Below are positions 41,486-48,728 of a stretch of 48,728 bases of DNA, in pieces. The stretch lies in NCBI GenBank assembly GCA_028705495.1, contig JAQWDK010000014.1, positions 1 through 48,728 of the forward strand, in the 5' to 3' direction. Origin of the DNA: Eubacteriales bacterium (GTDB lineage: Bacteria > Bacillota > Clostridia > Oscillospirales > CAG-382). The position numbers were made by a program, and so were the translations under genes. The notes beneath the pieces are model-generated. The model ran no database searches and was not told where the DNA came from. It saw only the letters and a list, made by a program, of their open reading frames with translations. Position 1 is the first letter of the stretch. Every line of letters begins with the position of its first letter.

Positions 41486-42094
41486 ATGAGAGAGCTGAAC
41501 AATTTAGAAGAAAAGATATATAGGTATATCCGCGACAATATCGAGCGCGAAGGGTTCCCGCCCTCAATCAGGGATATATGTGCGGCGGTTTCAGTCAAAT
41601 CGACTTCCACCGTGCATTCTTACATCGACAGGCTTGTGTCAAAAGGTTATCTGACCAAAGACGACGGCAAGAGTCGTGCTATCAGACTAACAAGCGACCA
41701 GCGACTAAAAAACGAACGGATGCTCAGAGTTCCGATTCTCGGTCAGGTTAGAGCCGGAGCGCCTATACTCGCAGTTGAAAATTACGAGGGTTATGTCGAT
41801 TTTCCAGCAGCAATGTCCGGTTCCTCCGATGGGCTTTTTGCTCTTAAGGTTATCGGCGAAAGTATGATCGAAGCCGGTATACTCCAAGACGATATTGTGA
41901 TAGTACAGAGCCGACAATTCGCAGAAAACGGCGACATCGTCGTTGCAATGATAGAGGACGAAGCGACAGTCAAATACTTCTACCGTGAAAACGGTATGTT
42001 CAGACTCCAACCCGCAAACTCCACAATGAAGCCGATAATCGTCTGCGATGTTACTATATTAGGCAAGGTCATAGCAAATTATAGATTTTATTAA
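41486..42094 (+). CDS. lexA: SOS repressor LexA
   Basis: 202 residues. The winged-helix N-domain has EGFPPSIRDICAAVSVKSTSTVHSYIDRLVSKGYL. The self-cleavage Ala-Gly bond is in QVRAGAPILA. The catalytic Ser is in VIGESMIEAGI and the Lys in EDEATVKYFY. LexA should repress recA at the operator 35559-35570. No GAACNNNNGTTC box precedes this gene or the rimO promoter, so autoregulation, common elsewhere, is not evident; it sits in a housekeeping run. AAAGGAGG precedes the ATG. Confidence 0.96.
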   Translation: MRELNNLEEKIYRYIRDNIEREGFPPSIRDICAAVSVKSTSTVHSYIDRLVSKGYLTKDDGKSRAIRLTSDQRLKNERMLRVPILGQVRAGAPILAVENYEGYVDFPAAMSGSSDGLFALKVIGESMIEAGILQDDIVIVQSRQFAENGDIVVAMIEDEATVKYFYRENGMFRLQPANSTMKPIIVCDVTILGKVIANYRFY

Positions 42095-42103
42095 ATTCCA
42101 TTA

Positions 42104-42138
42104 AAAATGCCGTGCGGTTTTTAACCACACGGCATTTT
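42104..42138. terminator. Bidirectional terminator between lexA and groL
   Basis: AAAATGCCGTG (42104-42114) pairs with CACGGCATTTT (42128-42138), with an inner GGTT/AACC. It ends both convergent transcripts. Confidence 0.92.
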
Positions 42139-42153
42139 GTTATCTTAGACGGT

Positions 42154-43812
<1,659 letters not shown>

Positions 43813-43848
43813 TCAGATGTTTATATTATAATTAATTGCGAAGCTCTT

Positions 43849-44157
<309 letters not shown>

Positions 44158-44165
44158 TTAATTAT

Positions 44166-44192
44166 TTAGCACTCTTTAAGCTCGATTGCTAA
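44166..44192. promoter_or_regulatory. CIRCE operator (HrcA site)
   Basis: TTAGCACTC-N9-GATTGCTAA differs from the CIRCE consensus TTAGCACTC-N9-GAGTGCTAA at one base. It lies just downstream of the groS transcription start. Confidence 0.94.
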
Positions 44193-44203
44193 TCTTTATG
44201 ACT

Positions 44204-44232
44204 ATTGTAATGCTTTGAGCGATAAAATGCAA
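44204..44232 (-). promoter_or_regulatory. Sigma-A promoter of groS-groL
   Basis: On the minus strand TTGCAT (44232-44227), a 17-base spacer and TACAAT (44209-44204). The predicted start is near 44197, just before CIRCE. Confidence 0.8.
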
Positions 44233-44372
44233 TAGTATTTTTGTTATTTAACATATTTTTAACAATTAGCAAAAGCGGCTGTGAAAGTGCCGTTTCTATA
44301 TTCAGAAACCTAAATATAGCTTGTCATAGCTTGACTTTTAGCCATTTTTAGCAAAATGAAGCTTAAGAGATC

Positions 44373-44399
44373 TGAAAAAATGCGACGGCTGCCCTCCGT
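44373..44399 (-). terminator. Probable terminator downstream of the EamA gene
   Basis: On the minus strand GACGG and CCGTC form a short stem around a 7-base loop, followed by GCATTTTTT. Two other small stems lie nearer the gene, at 44441-44458 (GCGATG/CATCGC) and near 44471-44494. The 361-base gap 44134-44494 otherwise holds the groS control region and a degenerate CIRCE-like site. Confidence 0.5.
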
Positions 44400-44407
44400 C
44401 ACAGCTT

Positions 44408-44434
44408 TTAGCATACTAACAACTCAATTGCTAA
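44408..44434. promoter_or_regulatory. Degenerate CIRCE-like inverted repeat
   Basis: TTAGCATAC-N9-AATTGCTAA keeps the outer TTAGCA/TGCTAA pairs and the exact 27-base geometry of CIRCE, with two mismatches in each inner arm. It lies about 240 bases upstream of the true CIRCE and outside any obvious promoter, so it may be a relic or chance. Confidence 0.3.
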
Positions 44435-44494
44435 AATGAGCGATGAAAGCATCGCTTTATGAAAACCAAAAAAGCGACTGTTGCTTGCCGCCGC

Positions 44495-45382
44495 TTAATT
44501 TCGAAACAGCGGCTTGTCCTGCGATGCAAGCCAAGCACCGATCATCATTAGCCCGAGTGCGACAAAATATGATATAGTTGGCATCTCTCTTAGTATCGTA
44601 AGTGAAAGCATAGTAGCGATAAACGGCGCGACCGCGTAATACGCGCTCGTCCTTGCCGCGCCGAGTAAACGCTGTGCATGGACATAAAAAAAGATGCTAA
44701 GACCATAAGCTACAACACCGACAGCGAGAACAGCAACTACACTCCAAGCTGCTCCCAATCTTTCACCGATAAAAAGCCCGATTACGACGGATCCAAGTCC
44801 TGAAAAAACACCCTTTAACATAACGATCTGTAGTGGGTCTTTGGAAGATATTTTTCTTGTGCAGTTATTCTCAAAGCCCCAGCAAATCGCTGCGAGAAGA
44901 ATGAACAGCGAACCATATGAAAACTGAAAGCTTGATAAATCCTCAAAAGATAGGACCGCGCATGAAATTGTGATAAATAAAATTCCGAGCCAAAGCCGAA
45001 ATCTGATTTTCTCCTTAAATATCATCAATGCGATAATAGCAGTTGCTACAATTTCAAAGTTGTTTAGAAGCGAAGCATTCGCTGCCGTTGTTGCCCTTAG
45101 GCCAATCAGAAGAAATATCGGAGCTGCGATGTCAAGAACTATCATAGCGATGGTGTACGGCAATTCTGTCTTTGTCAGTTTTGCATCTGATGACTGGGTT
45201 TTTCGCACCTTTCGTCCAAGAGCAATAAAAATTCCACTTATTCCTGCGCCAAGATATAAAAACCCGGCCATCAAGGTCGGTTGCATATATTCAAGTAATA
45301 TTTTTGAAAAAGGCGCATTAACCGCATAAAGCGCTGCAGCAATCAGCGCAAGTGCGATGCCCTTTTTAATATTCCGTTCCAT
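44495..45382 (-). CDS. EamA/DMT-family transporter
   Basis: 295 residues with ten hydrophobic segments, normal for a drug/metabolite transporter with two EamA repeats. The first repeat shows ALIAAALYAVNAPFSKILLEYMQPTLMAGFLYLGAGI, and the end of the repeat NASLLNNFEIVATAIIALMIFKEKIRFRLWLGILFI. The second ends YFVALGLMMIGAWLASQDKP. Substrate unknown; the family exports amino acids, metabolites or drugs. GAGGAG precedes the ATG. It is a single gene with its own promoter. Confidence 0.88.
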   Translation of the reverse strand: MERNIKKGIALALIAAALYAVNAPFSKILLEYMQPTLMAGFLYLGAGISGIFIALGRKVRKTQSSDAKLTKTELPYTIAMIVLDIAAPIFLLIGLRATTAANASLLNNFEIVATAIIALMIFKEKIRFRLWLGILFITISCAVLSFEDLSSFQFSYGSLFILLAAICWGFENNCTRKISSKDPLQIVMLKGVFSGLGSVVIGLFIGERLGAAWSVVAVLAVGVVAYGLSIFFYVHAQRLLGAARTSAYYAVAPFIATMLSLTILREMPTISYFVALGLMMIGAWLASQDKPLFRN

Positions 45383-45419
45383 GTTCTACGCTCCTCGGAG
45401 AAAAGGTAAATGCAGTACT

Positions 45420-45448
45420 ATTATATATAAAACAGCATAATAAAGCAA
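45420..45448 (-). promoter_or_regulatory. Promoter of the EamA transporter gene
   Basis: On the minus strand TTGCTT (45448-45443), a 17-base spacer and TATAAT (45425-45420). The 313-base gap 45383-45695 otherwise holds the divergent promoter at 45561 and its leader. Confidence 0.72.
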
Positions 45449-45560
45449 GTAGTTAATAATTGGAACAACAATGGGACACTGTCTCACGCCCTACCAATCT
45501 CCTTTTTAACTTGTGGTAGATTAATTTATGTATAACATGAATTTTTATTTTTTATATGTG

Positions 45561-45588
45561 TTGACTTATTATTACTTTTTTGTATAAT
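45561..45588 (+). promoter_or_regulatory. Promoter of the 209-aa hypothetical gene
   Basis: TTGACT (45561-45566), a 16-base spacer and TATAAT (45583-45588). The leader of about 100 bases contains short complementary arms, ACCCG with CGGGT and ATCA with TGAT between 45627 and 45659; no known riboswitch is recognised. Confidence 0.7.
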
Positions 45589-45695
45589 GAATAGGCGAAG
45601 GTGTTAATTGCAGCGATTACCCGTTAAAAACGAGCTGTATCAATAAATGATCGGGTTGTTAGAATAATTCGCTGGCAGTTTAGGAGTTAAATTTA

Positions 45696-46325
45696 TTGAA
45701 ACTTGAGAAAAGCAATATTGTCTTTCACGGACAGCGAGAAATAAAGATATTATCACCGTGTTTTCTGAACCCCGACACAACTCTTGCAACCAACGGATTG
45801 GGGTATTATTACATTATATCAAACGGTACAGGATATTCAGTTTTGGCGGAGCTATTTTCGCTTGGTATTTCGTTGAGTAAAGATGAGATTATTTATTTAC
45901 CGTTTGAATTCAAACACACGAACTACTATAAATGCGACTTTGACGAACAACAGTATAAAGGTCTAATCCTTGCTAATTATTGCACATCACAATTTAAAGC
46001 GAAAGAAATAGTAGCTGCAGTAGAACAGAAGCCTTATAAAAGAGAGAGTATCGAACTTTCTCCCGAATTGCCGCAAGAGGATGTTGATTTTTGGAAAGTT
46101 CGCCATCGCACTACTGTGGCAAAGCACGGCAGACACATAATCATAAGTACAAATGGTGATGGTTTTGCTTCATTCGCTATGTCATGCATCAATTTATCAG
46201 AGTATGGCGACGACGTTAAATACAACGATTTCCCTCCCCATATGCACCACGATTGGTACCAGAGCACCTCAAAAAGCCTTGGTATCACGCTTTACTATTG
46301 GCAGTCGCCAGTTTTAAACTTTTAA
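45696..46325 (+). CDS. Hypothetical protein (209 aa)
   Basis: The TTG start at 45696 lies nine bases after AGGAG. The soluble product shows alternating strands (FLNPDTTLATNGLGYYYIISNGTGYSVLAEL, IIYLPFEFKHTNYYKCDF, HGRHIIISTNGDGFASFAMSCINL) and a His/Trp-rich end (FPPHMHHDWYQSTSKSLGITLYYW). No signal peptide or known motif is found. The local sequence looks more AT-rich than the core genes. An immunity-like or phage-derived role is possible only by analogy with its accessory setting. Confidence 0.65.
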   Translation: MKLEKSNIVFHGQREIKILSPCFLNPDTTLATNGLGYYYIISNGTGYSVLAELFSLGISLSKDEIIYLPFEFKHTNYYKCDFDEQQYKGLILANYCTSQFKAKEIVAAVEQKPYKRESIELSPELPQEDVDFWKVRHRTTVAKHGRHIIISTNGDGFASFAMSCINLSEYGDDVKYNDFPPHMHHDWYQSTSKSLGITLYYWQSPVLNF

Positions 46326-46366
46326 GGATATAGTAGACTGAAGTTTTTATATAACGGGAGTAATCA

Positions 46367-46684
46367 ATGCGTTTTTTATTATTACCTTTGGAATTTATAA
46401 TTGATTTTTTATTTGACGGTTGGTTTTCAATAATGCAGTGGATATTACCTAAAAAAACTTTAAGCATTTTGGTTCAAATTATACTAAGAATTTTAATTGC
46501 GATTTATTCTGCAATTTTGTTGGTGATTTTTTTCTTCGGTATTCTATGTGCTATAGTAACCGAATTGACTGTTTTCGATCTTTGGAAGGTGATTTTTATT
46601 CCGCTTGGACTTAGTATCATTCAAATCGTTATAGGATTAATTGTTCGCTGTAAAACAAAATCAAAAAATAAGCCTGATTATTAA
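46367..46684 (+). CDS. Small membrane protein (105 aa)
   Basis: At least three hydrophobic helices are visible (FLLLPLEFIIDFLFDGWF, LIAIYSAILLVIFFFGILCAIV, VIFIPLGLSIIQIVIGLIV), and the basic C-terminal tail is RCKTKSKNKPDY. The ribosome site (ACGGGAG) is reasonable. It follows the 209-aa gene by 41 bases and may share its transcript. No family is recognised. Confidence 0.6.
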   Translation: MRFLLLPLEFIIDFLFDGWFSIMQWILPKKTLSILVQIILRILIAIYSAILLVIFFFGILCAIVTELTVFDLWKVIFIPLGLSIIQIVIGLIVRCKTKSKNKPDY

Positions 46685-46694
46685 AAATCAGCAT

Positions 46695-46730
46695 AAAAAG
46701 AACTAACTGACATTATAAATCAGTTAGTTC
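46695..46730 (-). terminator. Terminator of the DUF998 gene
   Basis: On the minus strand GAACTAACTGA (46730-46720) pairs perfectly with TCAGTTAGTTC (46710-46700), followed by TTTTT. It lies 15 bases past the DUF998 stop. Confidence 0.88.
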
Positions 46731-46744
46731 GTGTGACTGATATA

Positions 46745-47383
46745 TCAGCTATTATGGTTTTGAATGGTTCTTTTCCTAAATAAAACGTAAGAAAGTACAA
46801 AGATAAACATCTGCAAAGTATATATGCTTAGTCTTTCAAGCAACCCTAAAATATTTGTCATACCATTTAAAATAGCCAACAAATTCAATAGATTAAAAAG
46901 CAGATATAGCGTAGATAAAACTAAAAATAAAATCCCTTTTCTTCTCATCGCTTCTTGTTTTGTGAAACCTATAGCTATTACAAAAAGCGAAATTAATGAA
47001 ACCACAATGATTATTATGGTTAAAATAACATGAAACAGATTTTTGGGATCCAAAAAATTGAATGATGCCGGAAATGCACCGAATAATGTGACTGATACAA
47101 CAACCATCAGCAGTAATAGAATCGCACCAAAGCATAGAAAATGAATGCGCTCATTTATTGATTTTTCGATTAAGGTAAGAACAAATAAGGCTAAACAAAT
47201 CAGAGAGATGTATAAAATGATTCGCAATAAGCCTGCATACGGAGATACGTCGGCGGTTAAGCCGCTTATAAAATCTCTGGCGGGGTTATAACCCTTCCAT
47301 AATATAATGCCGAGAAAATCATGTAAAACGAATAATAACACCGAAACCATACCTAATGAAATAAAGCATTTTTTAATTTTCAT
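46745..47383 (-). CDS. DUF998 membrane protein
   Basis: 212 residues with six hydrophobic segments. The first loop, GYNPARDFISGLTADVSPYAGLLR, is the DUF998 hallmark (ISxLTADVSP-like), followed by FCFGAILLLLMVV-type helices. The family's role is unknown. The sequence ends FRKRTIQNHNS. AGGCAGGTGACGG precedes the ATG, and a strong terminator follows. It faces the small membrane protein gene. Confidence 0.82.
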   Translation of the reverse strand: MKIKKCFISLGMVSVLLFVLHDFLGIILWKGYNPARDFISGLTADVSPYAGLLRIILYISLICLALFVLTLIEKSINERIHFLCFGAILLLLMVVVSVTLFGAFPASFNFLDPKNLFHVILTIIIIVVSLISLFVIAIGFTKQEAMRRKGILFLVLSTLYLLFNLLNLLAILNGMTNILGLLERLSIYTLQMFIFVLSYVLFRKRTIQNHNS

Positions 47384-47525
47384 TTACCGTCACCTGCCTT
47401 TATAAGGTATATTATATCCAATTATCTGAATAATTTTCTTTTTATCAAAGCATAGATTCGAAAAGTATATGGCCACTCATTTGACTAACCAAAAATATAA
47501 AAACCGCAACACTTAAAACATGTAT

Positions 47526-47548
47526 ACTTACCGATAATTGTGGTAAGT
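47526..47548. promoter_or_regulatory. Inverted repeat upstream of the 269-aa gene
   Basis: ACTTACC (47526-47532) and GGTAAGT (47542-47548) form a 7-bp inverted repeat with a 9-base centre, a plausible operator. No clear promoter is seen nearby. Confidence 0.35.
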
Positions 47549-47603
47549 TTGAGCCGAGTAGAAAGTGGAAGAAAAGAAAAATGATAATTAATGGAGAGTT
47601 ATT

Positions 47604-48413
47604 ATGAAAGTACGAGCCTATGACAGTACGCTAAATGCTTATTTCAAATCAGAAGTGTACGCTAAAATTAACACGGGTTGGTACGAAAAGCAGTTACTAC
47701 TGGTTCCCTCCGATGGCGGAAGTTACATAAAACTTTTTGACTTTATTGATAAAAGTAACGAAAATCACCCTGCGCTTATAAATACTATAATTCCTGATAT
47801 TCCCTCTGAATGGGTGAACATAAAATCCGGTTCGGTAAATAAATTGTTGAAATACTTTACTGGTCTTCTTGATTCGGATATGTTGTTTTTCAGTTTTTTT
47901 GGATATTCATGGATTTATGAGAATAAGTCAATAATGGTTGAATTACTAAAAGGGAAATCAATTCCATATAAAAACAGTATTTTCGAAAACAAAATCGCTT
48001 CTTCTGATATATGTGGTTGGAACTATATTGAAACACAAGAAGATGCTGAATCTTTAATGGAACAAGTATCAGGATTCCATGATTCTGTACTTAAAGAACT
48101 TAATTACATAAGTGGAGCCTATGTGGATAGCAATAAGTCAATGTATCCCAAAGCTGATCTTAGAAAAGTTGCTATGTGTTTCGAAAGCCAATGGTGTCAG
48201 CCAATAGAAATGATTTTCGAGGGAGTCACTACACTTAACTTGCGTCCATCAGGAGATAATTATGACTCAATTATTTTTGGCGCTTCTTTATATGTAAAAG
48301 ATGCTTCCGTATTTTTTTGTGACGATTATCTTGAGAAAATTGACAGATCATATGAAGGTACATGGATAACTGCATATAGCTTGCGTTGGCGTTTTATTAC
48401 AGATGAAATATAG
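47604..48413 (+). CDS. Hypothetical protein (269 aa)
   Basis: A soluble, aromatic-rich product with no signal peptide. Notable segments are GWYEKQLLLVPSDGGSYIKLFDFIDKS, a helix with ESLMEQVSGFHDSVLKELNYISGAYVD, and strands CQPIEMIFEGVTTLNLRPSGDNYDSIIFGASLYVKDASVFFCDD. This layout is reminiscent of immunity-type proteins found singly in Clostridia, but no named family can be claimed. GGAGAG precedes the ATG. It is monocistronic with a very strong terminator and sits beside guaA in AT-rich accessory sequence. Confidence 0.65.
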   Translation: MKVRAYDSTLNAYFKSEVYAKINTGWYEKQLLLVPSDGGSYIKLFDFIDKSNENHPALINTIIPDIPSEWVNIKSGSVNKLLKYFTGLLDSDMLFFSFFGYSWIYENKSIMVELLKGKSIPYKNSIFENKIASSDICGWNYIETQEDAESLMEQVSGFHDSVLKELNYISGAYVDSNKSMYPKADLRKVAMCFESQWCQPIEMIFEGVTTLNLRPSGDNYDSIIFGASLYVKDASVFFCDDYLEKIDRSYEGTWITAYSLRWRFITDEI

Positions 48414-48444
48414 AGATTATTTAAATATCCTTTGTATATAGCAA

Positions 48445-48486
48445 AAAACCTCTTATCTAAACTAAAGCGTTTAGATAAGAGGTTTT
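48445..48486. terminator. Perfect 18-bp bidirectional terminator
   Basis: AAAACCTCTTATCTAAAC (48445-48462) pairs perfectly with 48469-48486 around TAAAGC, ending in T tracts on both strands. Confidence 0.92.
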
Positions 48487-48523
48487 CTCTTTGTCTAATA
48501 TTCATTAGGGAATAATAACGATA

Positions 48524-48555
48524 GTATCAAAATGGTATCATTTGCCGTTTTGATA
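48524..48555. repeat. GTATCA repeats and inverted repeat beside guaA
   Basis: GTATCA occurs directly at 48524-48529 and 48535-48540, and TATCAAAA (48525-48532) is inverted as TTTTGATA (48548-48555). Such small repeats can be integrase arm or core sites, but no integrase is in the window. Confidence 0.35.
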
Positions 48556-48559
48556 TGCT

Positions 48560-48584
48560 AAAAACCCAGTAACCATGCGGGTTT
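48560..48584 (-). terminator. Probable terminator of guaA
   Basis: On the minus strand AAACCC (48584-48579) pairs with GGGTTT (48567-48562), followed by TT, 16 bases past the guaA stop. Confidence 0.6.
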
Positions 48585-48599
48585 ACAGCGTTTCTATTC

Positions 48600-48728
48600 T
48601 TACTCCCACTCGACCGTTGCGGGGGGTTTGCCTGTTGTGTCGTAGAAGACCATGTCTATGTCCGGTGAGATTGCTTTTATTTCCGCTGCCGCTTTTTCGA
48701 GCGCGTCAATCGAAAAATCTTTGCCCGG
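48600..48728 (-). CDS. guaA: GMP synthase C-terminus (partial)
   Basis: Only the last 42 codons lie in the window; the gene continues past the right edge. The end reads VFYDTTGKPPATVEWE and stop, matching the conserved GMP synthase C-terminus (YDI-x2-KPP-x-TIEWE), part of the dimerisation domain. The enzyme amidates XMP to GMP using glutamine. The preceding segment (SIDALEKAAAEIKAISPDID) fits the helix before that strand. The 3' end of guaA is a recognised insertion site for genomic islands in several bacteria. Confidence is limited by the short fragment. Confidence 0.75.
   Translation of the reverse strand, partial: PGKDFSIDALEKAAAEIKAISPDIDMVFYDTTGKPPATVEWE

Overview
The window looks like a chromosomal segment of an anaerobic, low-to-moderate GC Gram-positive bacterium of the class Clostridia, most likely an Oscillospirales/Ruminococcaceae-type gut organism. 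Evidence: a YfmH-type M16 protease next to lgt, Mini-RNase III, LexA and RecX, a DinR-type LexA box, HrcA/CIRCE control of groES, near-consensus sigma-A promoters with 17-bp spacers, strong AAAGGAG-type ribosome sites, and secreted proteins ending in a PxTG-like sorting tail. No tRNA, rRNA, transposase or CRISPR array was seen.

Layout. (1) 1-2.9 kb: housekeeping run of a truncated yfmH, lgt and folD. (2) 3.1-16.0 kb: a cell-surface locus of four secreted proteins (984, 941, 1162 and 288 aa) built from CBM9-like, discoidin-like, LamG-like and a recurring uncharacterised module, with DESEP linkers and a TPPTGE/TPDTSD tail; a purine permease on the other strand interrupts them. The 941- and 1162-aa genes are a tandem duplication with nearly identical ends and diverged middles. 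(3) 16.1-18.5 kb: small accessory cassette (ArsC/Spx-like, zinc ribbon, DUF4332, MscL, a small NHLP-like protein and a barnase lacking its C-terminal third), bounded by a 15-bp direct repeat lying in terminator sequence. (4) 18.5-24.3 kb: minus-strand operon of yifB (comM-like) followed by five envelope genes. (5) 24.5-33.2 kb: lipoprotein, PduL phosphotransacylase, CE2-like esterase, degenerate NodB-like protein, a Gfo/Idh/MocA oxidoreductase with a sugar-kinase-like partner, and a fifth PxTG-tailed protein. (6) 33.4-35.4 kb: PadR-regulated DUF4097 envelope operon on the minus strand. (7) 35.5-42.1 kb: recA behind a LexA-controlled promoter with a long structured leader holding 74-bp tandem repeats, then recX and a rimO-pgsA-cysS-mrnC-lexA run. 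(8) 42.1-45.4 kb: groS-groL with CIRCE, and an EamA transporter. (9) 45.6-48.6 kb: AT-rich unknown genes next to the 3' end of guaA, a known integration hotspot in other bacteria.

The most unusual signals are the recA leader, whose repeats show a paired compensatory base change; the end-conserved, middle-diverged surface genes and their shared undescribed module; and the truncated barnase with its direct-repeat-bounded cassette. All functions are inferred from reading the sequence; no database search was possible.
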